Assembly (NCBI RefSeq): GCF_001045555.1
Contig: NZ_LFBU01000001.1
Location: 124,001-188,000 of the forward strand
Reading direction: 5' to 3'
Source: Marinobacter subterrani
GTDB taxonomy: Bacteria > Pseudomonadota > Gammaproteobacteria > Pseudomonadales > Oleiphilaceae
Length of the DNA stretch: 64,000 nt
The translations under genes were made by a program, and so were the position numbers. Positions within the stretch are counted from its first letter, which is position 1. Each line of letters starts with the position of its first letter. Below are positions 1 to 9,618 of this stretch, in pieces. The notes beneath the pieces are model-generated. The model made no database searches. It was given only the letters and a program-made list of their open reading frames with translations, and was not told the origin of the DNA.

Positions 1-1
1 C

Positions 2-646
<645 letters not shown>

Positions 647-706
647 TCGGCTGATGTGACCGGGCGGGGACCGAACGCCCCGCTGGTTTACAGCGATAGC
701 CGCTAA

Positions 707-750
707 GGCCATCGTGTTCCGGGTAAAAACGTGAACACGATGGTCTTTTT
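707..750 (+). terminator. Rho-independent terminator after eno
   Basis: An 11-bp perfect stem (CCATCGTGTTC at 709-719 with GAACACGATGG at 733-743) is followed by a T-rich tract. It separates eno from the ftsB operon. Confidence 0.85.
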
Positions 751-770
751 ACACAGGCAGTTAGAAGAAT

Positions 771-800
771 TTGTTGCTAATCTACACTAAGGTCTATACT
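771..800 (+). promoter_or_regulatory. Candidate sigma-70 promoter for ftsB operon
   Basis: TTGTTG (771-776) and TATACT (795-800) are 18 bp apart. They lie between the eno terminator and the ftsB start, where a promoter is needed. Judged by eye only. Confidence 0.4.
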
Positions 801-851
801 CAACGTCCTGCGTTGTAAATTTGATTGGTCATTTTTTGAACGGAATCGGCA

Positions 852-1124
852 ATGAAGTTGCTTTGGGCCCTGATGGTAGTCTTGATTCTCCTGCTGCAGG
901 TTCGTCTGTGGGTTGGAGAGGGCAGCTTTGCGCAAGTCTGGGCATTAAAGCAGTCCATCGCCGAGCAGCGAGAGGAAAATGCCGAGCTTGCTACCCGCAA
1001 TGACCGTCTCTATGCCGAGGTCAGGAATCTTCGTAACGAGCAAAGTGCCGTTGAAGAGCGTGCCAGGATGAACCTCGGGCTGATTCAGGAAGGCGAGACC
1101 TTTTTCCTCGTTGTTGAAAACTGA
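852..1124 (+). CDS. ftsB: Cell division protein FtsB
   Basis: Small bitopic divisome protein that forms the FtsQLB complex and helps activate septal peptidoglycan synthesis. The 90 residues match the usual family length. A short cytoplasmic start is followed by one membrane helix at about residues 3-20. A periplasmic coiled coil covers about residues 28-62, rich in Glu, Arg and Leu and containing ENAELATRNDRL. The conserved tail has the form RMNLGLIQEGETFF. The gene precedes ispD by only 6 bases, the classical ftsB-ispD-ispF arrangement. Confidence 0.95.
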   Translation: MKLLWALMVVLILLLQVRLWVGEGSFAQVWALKQSIAEQREENAELATRNDRLYAEVRNLRNEQSAVEERARMNLGLIQEGETFFLVVEN

Positions 1125-1130
1125 TTATCT

Positions 1131-1832
1131 ATGACTGCACCGAGACTTTGGTTGATAGTTCCGGCCGCCGGCACTGGCAAGCGCATGCAGGCGAACCAGC
1201 CAAAGCAGTATCTCCGGATTGATCAACGTTTTATTCTCGATATTACCCTTTCCCGCCTGATGAGCTCTGCCCCCTTCGCCGGCTGCATGGTTCCACTTCA
1301 CCCTGCCGATCACTGGTGGCCCGAAACCGAGGCCAGACAGGACGGCCGTATTCAGACCTGCACCGGCGGCTCCGAAAGGGCCTGTTCGGTATTATCTGCG
1401 CTGCATGCATTGGCGGAGCAGGTGCGGGATGACGACTGGGTACTGATCCACGATGCAGCCAGGCCCTGCTTTCACACCCGGGATCTTTCCAATCTGATCG
1501 ACAGGGTTTACAGCCACCCCGTGGGTGGCCTGCTTGCGTCGCCGGTGGCGGATACGCTCAAGAGGGCCAGTGCGGGAGAACTGCCCGAGGTCGCTGAAAC
1601 GGTTAATCGGAGCGAGCTCTGGCGGGCCCTGACCCCGCAGATGTTCCGCTACCAGTTGCTGGTTGACGCGCTGGAAAGTGCCCTCGAATCCGGCCTGCCG
1701 GTGACAGATGAGTCCTCTGCCATGGAGTTTTCCGGTAACATGCCGGTTCTGGTTGAGGGGCGGCCTGATAACCTTAAAATTACGGTACCTGCGGATCTCG
1801 AGCTTGCCCGTTTTATCCTGAGCCGGTTCTGA
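1131..1832 (+). CDS. ispD: 2-C-methyl-D-erythritol 4-phosphate cytidylyltransferase
   Basis: Third step of the MEP isoprenoid pathway: transfers CMP from CTP to methylerythritol phosphate. The 233 residues are normal length. The N-terminal nucleotide-binding signature [10 protein letters not shown] is at about residues 10-19, HDAARPC near residue 107, and the C-terminal [10 protein letters not shown] carries the conserved substrate Lys. It sits between ftsB and ispF, which acts two steps later in the same pathway. Confidence 0.97.
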   Translation: MTAPRLWLIVPAAGTGKRMQANQPKQYLRIDQRFILDITLSRLMSSAPFAGCMVPLHPADHWWPETEARQDGRIQTCTGGSERACSVLSALHALAEQVRDDDWVLIHDAARPCFHTRDLSNLIDRVYSHPVGGLLASPVADTLKRASAGELPEVAETVNRSELWRALTPQMFRYQLLVDALESALESGLPVTDESSAMEFSGNMPVLVEGRPDNLKITVPADLELARFILSRF

Positions 1833-1857
1833 TTGTCCGAGTTTTCCGGAGCACATT

Positions 1858-2337
1858 ATGCGTATTGGTCAGGGCTTTGATGTCCATGCCTTCTGTGAAG
1901 GCGATTCCGTTATTATCGGCGGAGTCAGAATTCCGCATTCCCGGGGGCTGAAGGCCCACTCCGATGGCGATGTGTTGCTGCACGCCCTGGCAGATGCACT
2001 TCTGGGTGCAGTGGCTCTCGGCGATATCGGCCACTTTTTTCCGGACACCAGCGACGAGTGGGCGGGGGCAGACAGTCGTGATCTGTTGCGGCGGGTTGTG
2101 GCCCGTGTCCGTGACGAAGGGTTTACCGTGGTCAATGTCGACACCACGGTGATTGCCCAATCTCCCAAAATGGCGTCTCATATTGATGCTATCCGCCTGA
2201 ATATTGCCGAGGATCTCGGCGTTCCCGCCAGTCGGGTCAGCGTGAAGGCAACCACCACGGAGAGGCTTGGCTTTACTGGCCGGGGCGAAGGCATCGCCTG
2301 TCAGGCCGTGTGTCTGCTTGAGTCGGTGGAGTCATGA
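1858..2337 (+). CDS. ispF: 2-C-methyl-D-erythritol 2,4-cyclodiphosphate synthase
   Basis: Cyclises CDP-methylerythritol 2-phosphate to the 2,4-cyclodiphosphate in the MEP pathway. It has 159 residues, typical of the trimeric enzyme. The metal ligands are visible in GFDVHAF (Asp, His) at the N-terminus and in [11 protein letters not shown] near residues 34-44. The C-terminal [19 protein letters not shown] is the family signature. Its last codons overlap the truD start by 4 bases, suggesting translational coupling. Confidence 0.98.
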   Translation: MRIGQGFDVHAFCEGDSVIIGGVRIPHSRGLKAHSDGDVLLHALADALLGAVALGDIGHFFPDTSDEWAGADSRDLLRRVVARVRDEGFTVVNVDTTVIAQSPKMASHIDAIRLNIAEDLGVPASRVSVKATTTERLGFTGRGEGIACQAVCLLESVES

Positions 2338-3383
2338 GCCTGTGGCGCCTTGACTGGCCAACTTCCGGAGGCCGGCGTATTGCTCGCGCGCAACTCAAGA
2401 CATCCGCAAGCGATTTCTTCGTGGAAGAGGTTCTGGAACCCGCCGGAAGTCTGGCCGGTGATGTCTCGGGGGAGGTGCCGGGCAGCGGGGAGCATCTCTG
2501 CCTGAAACTGGAAAAAACCGGCGACAATACCGAGTTTGTCGGCCGCGAACTTTCCCGTCTGGCGAACTGCCGGAGCTTTGACGTGGGATTTTGCGGCCTC
2601 AAGGATCGTCATGCGGTCACCCGCCAGTGGTTCAGTCTCTATCGCCCGGGCCGGGAGGCTGAGGATGGGGGTCTCATTCACGAGGTGGCTTCCCGCTGGC
2701 CAGTGCTTTCTGGGTTTCGCGATGCGCGCAAGCTGCGCCGCGGTGATCACAGCGGTAACCGGTTTGTGATTGTTCTGAGGAATGTGTCCGGGGATCGGCA
2801 GGCCATTGAAGACGCTCTGCAGCGACTGGCCACCCTCGGCGTTCCGAATTATTTCGGTCCCCAGCGGTTTGGCCGGGATGGCGCCAACCTGGACCGGGCA
2901 CTCCATATCGATCCGTCCGCACTGAACCGGCGCAGCCGGTCGGGTGGAAAAGGTCGCGGAGGTAAAAAGCGCGCTGGAAGCGAGGGCACTAAAAACGTAT
3001 TGTACTTTTCGGCGGCACGCTCGTGGCTGTTCAACGAAGTGCTTGCTGCCCGGGTTGAGGATGGTAGCTGGGCCGAGGCCTCGGCAACCGGCCCCCTGTG
3101 GGGTGATGGCGGCACCACGGCTTCCGGGCCCCAGGAAGCCCTGGAGCGAAATATCGTGGCCCGGACCCCTGGCCTGGCGGAGCTGTTTTCGGTCACCCGC
3201 ATGAAGCCTGAACGTCGGTCCCTGGCGGCAAGGCCGGAAGATCTCCTGTGGCAGTGGCAGGCCGACAACTGCCTGGAACTGGCATTTTGCCTGTCGCCCG
3301 GGCAGTACGCCACGACGATTCTGAATGATATTTTCGAGCTTGAGGACATGAGCCTCGGCCGACATAACGAACAACAAGGCTAG
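2334..3383 (+). CDS. truD: tRNA pseudouridine(13) synthase
   Basis: Isomerises U13 of tRNA-Glu to pseudouridine. The length of 349 residues equals the Escherichia coli enzyme. The catalytic Asp lies in [16 protein letters not shown] near residue 90, and [13 protein letters not shown] is the conserved family segment near residue 165. The middle holds a basic Gly/Lys/Arg-rich patch (about residues 200-220, [13 protein letters not shown]) in the TRUD insertion region, longer and more basic than I recall for E. coli. The order ispF-truD-surE-pcm is widespread. Confidence 0.97.
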   Translation: MSLWRLDWPTSGGRRIARAQLKTSASDFFVEEVLEPAGSLAGDVSGEVPGSGEHLCLKLEKTGDNTEFVGRELSRLANCRSFDVGFCGLKDRHAVTRQWFSLYRPGREAEDGGLIHEVASRWPVLSGFRDARKLRRGDHSGNRFVIVLRNVSGDRQAIEDALQRLATLGVPNYFGPQRFGRDGANLDRALHIDPSALNRRSRSGGKGRGGKKRAGSEGTKNVLYFSAARSWLFNEVLAARVEDGSWAEASATGPLWGDGGTTASGPQEALERNIVARTPGLAELFSVTRMKPERRSLAARPEDLLWQWQADNCLELAFCLSPGQYATTILNDIFELEDMSLGRHNEQQG

Positions 3384-3394
3384 CGGAGAACACT

Positions 3395-4153
3395 GTGCGT
3401 ATTCTGTTGTCGAATGATGACGGCGTTCATTCGCCGGGTCTGATTGCCCTGTATGAGGGCTTGAAAGGGCTCGGGGACCTCGAAGTGGTGGCGCCTGACC
3501 GCGATCACAGCGGTGCCAGCAACGCGTTGACCCTGAACCGGCCCCTGACCGTGGAAGAACATCCCAACGGTTTCCGCTCGGTGGACGGAACACCGACAGA
3601 CTGCGTTCACCTGGCGGTGAACGGTCTGTTCCCACAACCGTTTGACCGGGTGGTTTCCGGCATCAACACCCACGCCAACCTCGGGGATGACATCATCTAC
3701 TCCGGCACGGTCGCGGCCGCTACCGAAGGGCGCCACCTCGGGTTGCCGGCCATTGCCGTGTCGTTGGTTAATGACGGCCACTTTCATTACCAGACCGCCG
3801 CCCGGGTTGTCCGGATGCTTCTCGAGAGCAAGCGCCCGCTGGTCCTTGGGCCGCGCTCCATCCTTAATGTGAATGTTCCGGATGTGCCCTGGGAAGCGTT
3901 GGCTGGTATTCGTGTCACCCGGCTCGGCCATCGGGAGCGGGCCGAAGGTGCAGTTCCGATGACCTGTCCCCGCGGCAGGGAAAGGTACTGGATCGGTGCC
4001 GCCGGGGTGGGCGGTGATGCCGGCCCCGGAACCGATTTCCACGCCGTTCGCGAGGGCTACGTGTCGGTGACACCCGTTCACATTGATATGACCCGTCACG
4101 AGGCACTGGTCCCGCTCCGGGACTGGGTGGATGCGCTGGAGGATCGCGAATGA
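3395..4153 (+). CDS. surE: 5'/3'-nucleotidase SurE
   Basis: Metal-dependent nucleoside 5'- and 3'-monophosphatase linked to stationary-phase survival. The 252 residues start at GTG with MRILLSNDDGVHSPG; the adjacent Asp-Asp pair at residues 8-9 binds the metal. GASNALTL supplies the conserved Ser, and SGINTHANLGDD with YSGTVAAATEG forms the rest of the active site. The gene overlaps pcm by 4 bases (ATGA), the usual surE-pcm coupling. Confidence 0.97.
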   Translation: MRILLSNDDGVHSPGLIALYEGLKGLGDLEVVAPDRDHSGASNALTLNRPLTVEEHPNGFRSVDGTPTDCVHLAVNGLFPQPFDRVVSGINTHANLGDDIIYSGTVAAATEGRHLGLPAIAVSLVNDGHFHYQTAARVVRMLLESKRPLVLGPRSILNVNVPDVPWEALAGIRVTRLGHRERAEGAVPMTCPRGRERYWIGAAGVGGDAGPGTDFHAVREGYVSVTPVHIDMTRHEALVPLRDWVDALEDRE

Positions 4154-4806
4154 CGGCTCAGCTCGAAGGTATCGGGATGACCTCCCGTCGCACCCGGTTG
4201 CGGCTGGTTCAACGGCTCAGGGAAGCTGGCATCGAGTCGGACCGGGTCCTCGAGGTGATGGGGGAGGTGCCGCGCCACATTTTTCTGGATGAGGCCTTGT
4301 CTCACCGGGCATACGAGGACACATCACTGCCCATTGGCTACGGGCAGACGCTCTCCCAGCCATACATAGTGGCAAGGATGACCGAGCTGATGCTGGCTCA
4401 CAGCCCTGCAAACGTGCTGGAGCTGGGTACCGGCTCGGGTTACCAGACCGCTGTGTTGTCTCGCCTGTTCAAACACATTTATAGCGTGGAACGCATCAAA
4501 GCCCTGCAGGATCGTGCGCGGGAGCGGTTGCGGACGCTGAACGCCAGAAACGTATTTTTCAAACACGCCGATGGCGGCATGGGCTGGCCGGAACGCGGTC
4601 CGTTCGACGGCATTATCGTGACCGCGGCACCGATTGAAATTCCCGCTGAGCTGCTTGCCCAACTGGCGGACGGTGGTGTCCTGATTGCACCGGTCGGCGA
4701 AGAGCATCAGGTTTTGGTGGAGGTAACCCGTTGTGGTGACCGTTTTGAACAAAGAGAGCTTGAGCCGGTCCGGTTTGTTCCTCTGCTGGGAGGCGTTGTC
4801 CGCTAA
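4150..4806 (+). CDS. pcm: Protein-L-isoaspartate O-methyltransferase
   Basis: Repairs age-damaged proteins by methylating isoaspartyl residues with S-adenosylmethionine. It has 218 residues. The SAM-binding glycine loop VLELGTGSGYQTAVLS is near residue 88, and the preceding LPIGYGQTLSQPYIVARM is a strong family signature. DGIIVTAAPIEIP is motif II. It lies in the surE-pcm-DUF368-nlpD-rpoS block, which ties repair and survival functions to the stationary-phase sigma factor. Confidence 0.97.
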   Translation: MTAQLEGIGMTSRRTRLRLVQRLREAGIESDRVLEVMGEVPRHIFLDEALSHRAYEDTSLPIGYGQTLSQPYIVARMTELMLAHSPANVLELGTGSGYQTAVLSRLFKHIYSVERIKALQDRARERLRTLNARNVFFKHADGGMGWPERGPFDGIIVTAAPIEIPAELLAQLADGGVLIAPVGEEHQVLVEVTRCGDRFEQRELEPVRFVPLLGGVVR

Positions 4807-4808
4807 TC

Positions 4809-5792
4809 ATGACTAACCCGGAATCAAATAGTATCAGCCCCGAATCCGAGCGCATTCAGCACCCTGCGGCGGTCTTTGCCCGTGGTATTGCCATGGGCGC
4901 TGCCGATATTGTACCGGGGGTATCCGGTGGCACCATCGCGTTCATCACCGGGATATACTTCCGGCTGCTGGAGGCCATCAGCGCCTTGCCGGTCGCCGCT
5001 TTCCGTCAGCTGTTGCGGGGCAATATCAGGGCGTTCTGGCAGGCATGCGACGGCACCTTCCTGGTGTGCCTGCTGGCCGGTATCCTCACCAGCGTTGCCA
5101 CGCTGGCGTCGGCGATCAGTTACGTATTGGTGGAACACCCGATCCTTATCTGGAGTTTCTTCTTTGGCCTGATCGTCGCCTCGGTCTGGCACGTGGGGCG
5201 CGAGGTGCGGCACTACAGGGTGGCACTGGTGGTGCCTCTGCTGGCGGGCATTGTTGTGGCCTGGTGGATCACCACCCTGTCCGCGGGGCAGGTTTCACCC
5301 TCCAGTCTGGCATTCTTCGGCGCCGGGGCACTTGCCATCTGTGCCATGATCCTCCCCGGCATTTCCGGCAGCTTTATTCTGGTCATTATCGGCATGTACG
5401 CGCCTGTACTGGCGGCCATCAAGTCGTTCGACATGGGTATTTTGCTGTTGTTCATGGCGGGTTGCCTGGTCGGCCTGCTATCGATTGCGCGGGTGATTAC
5501 CTGGGCGTTCCATCACTATCATGATCTGGTGTTGGCGTTGCTGACCGGGTTCATGCTTGGCGCCCTTAACAAGGTCTGGCCCTGGAAGGAAATACTCAGT
5601 TGGCGGACCAACAGCGCGGGTGAACAGGTACCGCTCAATGAGGTGAGTATCTCGCCCTGGACCTTCGCCGAGCAGGCGGGACAGGATCCCCAGATTGGGT
5701 TAGCGGTGTTGATGGCGCTGCTCGGGTTTGGTCTGGTTTTGCTGGTGGAGTGGATCGGCTTTCGCCACCGGAAGGTGAAGACACGGGAGTAG
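4809..5792 (+). CDS. DUF368 membrane protein, PopT-like undecaprenyl phosphate translocase
   Basis: Polytopic inner-membrane protein of 327 residues with about eight hydrophobic helices. The family hallmark GAADIVPGVSGGTIAF is at about residues 30-45. A second related motif, MILPGISGSFIL, lies near residue 180, so the protein looks like an internal duplication with two PG-[VI]-SG turns. Known of the family: DUF368 (PopT) and DedA (UptA) proteins have been reported to return undecaprenyl phosphate across the membrane for reuse in envelope synthesis. That function is inferred here from family membership only. The gene starts 3 bases after pcm, in the same operon. Confidence 0.85.
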   Translation: MTNPESNSISPESERIQHPAAVFARGIAMGAADIVPGVSGGTIAFITGIYFRLLEAISALPVAAFRQLLRGNIRAFWQACDGTFLVCLLAGILTSVATLASAISYVLVEHPILIWSFFFGLIVASVWHVGREVRHYRVALVVPLLAGIVVAWWITTLSAGQVSPSSLAFFGAGALAICAMILPGISGSFILVIIGMYAPVLAAIKSFDMGILLLFMAGCLVGLLSIARVITWAFHHYHDLVLALLTGFMLGALNKVWPWKEILSWRTNSAGEQVPLNEVSISPWTFAEQAGQDPQIGLAVLMALLGFGLVLLVEWIGFRHRKVKTRE

Positions 5793-5817
5793 CCGGGCGG
5801 CAATCTGGAGCAAAAGT

Positions 5818-5855
5818 GTTACCTGGCGCACAAAATCAGTGTGTCGTCAGGTAAC
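5818..5855. repeat. Imperfect palindrome downstream of the DUF368 gene
   Basis: GTTACCTG (5818-5825) pairs with CAGGTAAC (5848-5855), and the stem continues inward through CG and CACA/TGTG with one mismatch and one bulge. No T tract follows on the plus strand, so it is not a classical terminator. It could be a protein-binding site or an RNA processing or terminator-like hairpin. Confidence 0.5.
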
Positions 5856-5933
5856 AGGAAGCCGTAGGCAGTAACTTGGATTTCATCAGGAAATATGCAA
5901 TATATTAGCAAGTTACTATTAAAACCTTAGAAT

Positions 5934-5961
5934 TTGGTTCTACAGGCCGGGTGACTTATAC
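5934..5961 (+). promoter_or_regulatory. Candidate promoter for nlpD
   Basis: TTGGTT (5934-5939) and TTATAC (5956-5961) are separated by 16 bp in an AT-rich stretch unlike the surrounding GC-rich sequence. They lie about 35 bases before the nlpD start. Confidence 0.35.
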
Positions 5962-5993
5962 GAATTTTTTATAACTGGGTCCGTCTTATTCCT

Positions 5994-6890
5994 GTGAGAT
6001 TTTTTCGTGGGTCAGTCAATGCCGTTTTTTCGGCGTTCCCGCGGTTCCCTTCCGGTGCCTGTGAACCTTCTCGCCTTTTTAAAAAAAATCCGCCTTCGTC
6101 TGTTGCCATTATTCCGCTGGTTGTCTTGCTGTTGCTTTCCGGTTGCAACACCCCTGCTCTTTACCAGGACGACCTTTACAACCCACCGGTCTACTGGGGC
6201 CGTCATGTGGTTCAGCCCGGTGAGACCCTGTACAGCATTGCCTGGCGGTACGGTCGGGATTATCGCGAGCTTGGCAGTGCTAACGGCATCGGCCCGCCCT
6301 GGACGCTGAAGGTGGGGCAGGTGCTGCGCCTGGACCTTCGCGGAACTGTAACCTCCGGCCGTCAGACTAATTCAGCGAGCAGGCGGGAGGCATCAGGTCA
6401 CGACCACCGAAACCGGGTGTCGGTGCCGAGACCGACTGCGGAGTCCGCGCCAAAGCCCTCGGTTACCCGGGCGCCAAGAAGGGGGGCGCCACTGGGCTCC
6501 CAGACCCAGACCGTCGCCCGTATCGAATGGCGCTGGCCACATGTTGGCACCGTAATTGCTCGATATTCAACATCCGGGAAAGTCAATAAAGGTATTGATA
6601 TTGCCGGGCAAGCCGGGGATGCTGTAAGAGCTGCAGCCACCGGGAATGTGGTGTACGCGGGCAACGGGTTGCTTGGATACGGCAATCTGATTATTGTGAA
6701 TCACAACGAGCACTATTTGAGTGCTTACGCTCATAACCGGAAGATTCTGGTGCAGGAAGGGGAGGACGTAAACGCCGGGCAGGTGATTGCAGAGCTTGGT
6801 AGCAGCGGTGCTGAACGACCCATGTTGCATTTTGAAATCCGAAAAGATGGCAATCCGGTTGATCCAGTGCATTATCTGCCACCGCGCTAA
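5994..6890 (+). CDS. nlpD: NlpD-like LysM / degenerate LytM murein hydrolase activator lipoprotein
   Basis: Lipoprotein thought to activate the septal amidase AmiC during daughter-cell separation. A hydrophobic helix ends in LLLLSGC, with the lipobox Cys at residue 51. A LysM domain follows at about residues 67-112 (VVQPGETLYSIAWRYG), then a basic linker, then a LytM/M23 fold at about residues 185-295. Catalytic positions are altered: the first zinc His is replaced in VNKGIDIAG and the last HxH reads MLHFEIR, as expected for NlpD, which activates rather than cuts. The start is doubtful: this GTG has no clear ribosome site and leaves a 40-residue leader. An ATG at 6019 is in another frame and joins this one only by slipping at the A8 tract (see findings). 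The gene sits directly upstream of rpoS. Confidence 0.85.
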   Translation: MRFFRGSVNAVFSAFPRFPSGACEPSRLFKKNPPSSVAIIPLVVLLLLSGCNTPALYQDDLYNPPVYWGRHVVQPGETLYSIAWRYGRDYRELGSANGIGPPWTLKVGQVLRLDLRGTVTSGRQTNSASRREASGHDHRNRVSVPRPTAESAPKPSVTRAPRRGAPLGSQTQTVARIEWRWPHVGTVIARYSTSGKVNKGIDIAGQAGDAVRAAATGNVVYAGNGLLGYGNLIIVNHNEHYLSAYAHNRKILVQEGEDVNAGQVIAELGSSGAERPMLHFEIRKDGNPVDPVHYLPPR

Positions 6891-7094
6891 TGGAGCAAGC
6901 AGTCAGCAGGCTGCCTGATCAACCACCCCGGCACTGACAGACACACCGCATTCGAAAGAAAAACAAGAACGGTAAAGGCTGTGACAGGCCAACCAACAAA
7001 ATGTCCTGAAGAAGAAGCATGAAGGCGTTAGCGTCCGCAATAAAAAGAAGTATCGGGCGAACATCCAGGATTATTGAGAGGCGGGGCAAGACAA

Positions 7095-8090
7095 ATGTCA
7101 GCAGAGCAAGAAGACATCATTATTGATCGTGTGTCAGATATCGAAGACTCAGAAGATCAACTGTTAGCGGAAGAAAAGGTCGACAAGGAAGCAGCCGACG
7201 AGGTTGCCGAGGTCGAAGAAGGATTTCCCACCCAGGGGCGTTATTTCACCAGCCAGAAGCAGCTGGACGCCACCCAGCTTTACCTCAACGAAATCGGTTT
7301 TTCACCACTCCTGACCCCGGAAGAAGAAGTCTATTTCGCCCGCCTGGCGCGCAAGGGCGAGGAATCCGGTCGCAAGCGGATGATTGAAAGCAATTTGCGC
7401 CTGGTGGTTAAAATCGCGCGCCGGTACGTGAACCGTGGGCTGACCCTGCTGGACCTGATTGAAGAAGGCAATCTCGGCCTGATCCGGGCCGTTGAGAAGT
7501 TCGACCCGGAGCGTGGTTTTCGCTTCTCGACCTACGCGACCTGGTGGATCCGCCAGACCATCGAACGCGCCATCATGAATCAGACCCGTACCATCCGTCT
7601 GCCAATTCATGTGGTCAAGGAGTTGAACCTGTACCTGCGGGCGGCCCGGGAACTGACCCAGAAACTGGACCATGAGCCCTCCGCAGAAGAAATCGCCACG
7701 ATGGTGGACAAGCCGGTTGCCGACGTCAAGCGCATGCTTGGTCTTAACGAGCGTGTGGCGTCGATGGATACGCCCATTGGCAGTGGTGGCGAGAAATCCC
7801 TGCTGGATACGGTGGCCGATGAGGGCGCCTCTGATCCGGCGGATCTCCTGCAGGACAACAATATGTGCTCCTGTCTGGAAAAATGGATTGATCAACTCAG
7901 CGACAAGCAGCAGGAAGTGCTTTCCCGCCGCTTTGGTCTGCGAGGCTACCCGGTGAGCACACTGGAAGAAGTCGGGCAGGAAATCGGGCTGACTCGCGAG
8001 CGTGTTCGCCAGATCCAGGTCGAGGCGCTTCGCCGTCTTCGGGAAATCCTGGAGAAGGAAGGCCTGTCGGGGAATTTGCTGTTCAAATAA
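7095..8090 (+). CDS. rpoS: RNA polymerase sigma factor RpoS (sigma-38)
   Basis: General stress and stationary-phase sigma factor. I start it at ATG 7095 ([10 protein letters not shown], 331 residues, close to the 330 of E. coli), preceded by a purine-rich GAGAGGCGGGGC, rather than at the in-frame TTG seven codons upstream. Region 1.2 is at about residues 55-90 ([13 protein letters not shown]). Region 2 contains [19 protein letters not shown] and the -10-binding [16 protein letters not shown]. Region 4.2 is [20 protein letters not shown] near the end. About 200 bases separate it from nlpD; in relatives the rpoS promoter often lies inside nlpD and the long leader is a small-RNA target, not shown here. 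Confidence 0.98.
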   Translation: MSAEQEDIIIDRVSDIEDSEDQLLAEEKVDKEAADEVAEVEEGFPTQGRYFTSQKQLDATQLYLNEIGFSPLLTPEEEVYFARLARKGEESGRKRMIESNLRLVVKIARRYVNRGLTLLDLIEEGNLGLIRAVEKFDPERGFRFSTYATWWIRQTIERAIMNQTRTIRLPIHVVKELNLYLRAARELTQKLDHEPSAEEIATMVDKPVADVKRMLGLNERVASMDTPIGSGGEKSLLDTVADEGASDPADLLQDNNMCSCLEKWIDQLSDKQQEVLSRRFGLRGYPVSTLEEVGQEIGLTRERVRQIQVEALRRLREILEKEGLSGNLLFK

Positions 8091-8117
8091 GACGTCAAGA
8101 CAGGTTCGGTCGAAATA

Positions 8118-8152
8118 AAGCCGGTCGGGGTAAATCCGACCGGCTTTTGTGT
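8118..8152 (+). terminator. Rho-independent terminator after rpoS
   Basis: Perfect 11-bp stem AAGCCGGTCGG / CCGACCGGCTT around a 7-base loop, followed by TTTTGTGTTT. Confidence 0.9.
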
Positions 8153-8297
8153 TTCAGGATCTCTGCAAATGAGAACCAGGTTGCGCCTTGCCAGACAGTG
8201 TCGTTGGTAGAATGCCGGAACCGGGCGGGGATAAGGGTGTCGAATCCCGGTGCACGAATGAAACACGTCAATAATAACGATCGAGAAGGAAAGGACT

Positions 8298-8873
8298 ATG
8301 AAGAACGCTCTTACAACCGGCTTTGCCTCACTGGCGATGGCCGCCATGCTGTCCGCACCAGTCTCTGCAATGACTGTGGAAGGTGTTGATGTTCCGGATA
8401 CATACTCGGCCATGGATACCGAACTGAAGCTGAACGGTGCAGGTACCCGTTCCAAGTGGTTTATGGATCTGTATGTGGGCGGCCTCTACGTGCCGGAGAC
8501 GGTCAGCGATGGAGAGGCGGTCATCAATGCCGATGAGCCACAGGCCATCACCCTGCACATCATTTCCGGCATGATCACCAGTGAGCGGATGGCAGAGGCC
8601 ACGCTTGAAGGGTTTGAGGCATCAACCGATGGCGATATGGCCGCCATCCAGGACGATGTGGATCAGTTCATGGCGGTCTTTGATGAGGAAATCTCAGAGG
8701 GCGATGTGTTTGATCTGGTCTATGTTCCGGGCACAGGCGTTAAGGTCCTGAAGAACGGTGAGCTCAGGGATACCGTCGGTGATCTGGCGTTCAAGAAAGC
8801 CCTGTTCGGGATATGGCTCTCAGACAAGCCGGCCCAGAAGGATCTGAAGAAGAAAATGCTGGGCCAACGCTGA
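8298..8873 (+). CDS. Secreted chalcone-isomerase-like domain protein
   Basis: A 191-residue protein with a clear signal peptide: MKNAL, a hydrophobic core, then cleavage around APVSA-M at residue 24. The mature part begins MTVEGVDVPDTY and contains LKLNGAGTRSKWFMDLYVGG, typical of the periplasmic chalcone isomerase-like family (Chalcone_3). The fold is shared with plant chalcone isomerase, but bacterial members are mostly of unknown function, with proposed lipid or other small hydrophobic ligands. A good AGGA ribosome site lies before the ATG. It is a single gene with its own terminator. Confidence 0.8.
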   Translation: MKNALTTGFASLAMAAMLSAPVSAMTVEGVDVPDTYSAMDTELKLNGAGTRSKWFMDLYVGGLYVPETVSDGEAVINADEPQAITLHIISGMITSERMAEATLEGFEASTDGDMAAIQDDVDQFMAVFDEEISEGDVFDLVYVPGTGVKVLKNGELRDTVGDLAFKKALFGIWLSDKPAQKDLKKKMLGQR

Positions 8874-8898
8874 AGCCCTCCAGCCCTGATAGCAGTGC

Positions 8899-8923
8899 AA
8901 AGCCGGCATAATGCCGGCTTTGT
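8899..8923 (+). terminator. Terminator between the chalcone-isomerase-like gene and nth
   Basis: AAAGCCGGCAT / ATGCCGGCTTT forms a near-perfect palindrome followed by GTC. Because the stem is flanked by A and T runs it could work in both directions for the convergent genes. Confidence 0.75.
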
Positions 8924-8951
8924 CGCGTCTGGCAGAGACTTCAGAGCGGGA

Positions 8952-9590
8952 TCAGAGATAATCCGGCTTCTGCTTGAATTCGCAAAGGTCCTCAATGATG
9001 CAGGCGCCGCATTTGGGCTTTCGGGCGGTACAGGTGTAACGCCCGTGAAGAATCAACCAGTGGTGGGCGTCCAGTAAAAATTCGTTCGGCACCAGGCGCA
9101 TCAGTCGCTGCTCCACCTCCAGAACGTTCTTGCCCGGCGCAATGCCGGTCCGATTGGAAACCCGGAAGATATGGGTGTCCACGGCCATCGCCATATGACC
9201 AAAGGCAGTATTGAGCACCACATTGGCGGTTTTGCGACCAACTCCTGGCAGAGCTTCGAGATCTTCCCTGTGTTCCGGTACCTGACTGCCGTGCTTTTCA
9301 ATAAGAATGCGGCAGGTCTTGATCACGTTTTCGGCCTTGCTGTTGAACAGGCCAATGGTCTTGATGTAGTCCTTCAGCCCATCCACTCCCAAAGCGAGAA
9401 TAGCTTCTGGCGTGTTGGCCACGGGGAACAGTCTATCGGTGGCTTTGTTCACGCCAACGTCGGTTGCCTGGGCCGACAGGATGACCGCAATAAGCAGCTC
9501 GAACGGGCTGGCATAGTTCAGTTCCGTGGTCGGGTTCGGATTGGCGGCCCGCAGACGGGTAAAGATTTCAGTACGTTTCTGCTTGTTCAT
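8952..9590 (-). CDS. nth: Endonuclease III
   Basis: DNA glycosylase / AP lyase for oxidised pyrimidines in base-excision repair. It has 212 residues. The helix-hairpin-helix is LEALPGVGRKTANVVLN (about residues 109-125), with the catalytic Lys in GRKTA and the catalytic Asp in AVDTHIFRV. The 4Fe-4S cluster cysteines are C-x6-C-x2-C-x5-C at the C-terminus (CTARKPKCGACIIEDLC). It follows rsxE by 28 bases, the common rsx-nth arrangement. Confidence 0.97.
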   Translation of the reverse strand: MNKQKRTEIFTRLRAANPNPTTELNYASPFELLIAVILSAQATDVGVNKATDRLFPVANTPEAILALGVDGLKDYIKTIGLFNSKAENVIKTCRILIEKHGSQVPEHREDLEALPGVGRKTANVVLNTAFGHMAMAVDTHIFRVSNRTGIAPGKNVLEVEQRLMRLVPNEFLLDAHHWLILHGRYTCTARKPKCGACIIEDLCEFKQKPDYL

Positions 9591-9618
9591 CAGTGCCCAG
9601 TTTTTCGCATTCTCGAAT

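Noticed and set aside
2301..3635. 444-residue open frame antisense to truD and surE
   Set aside because: Covers two well-defined genes on the other strand and shows no domain.
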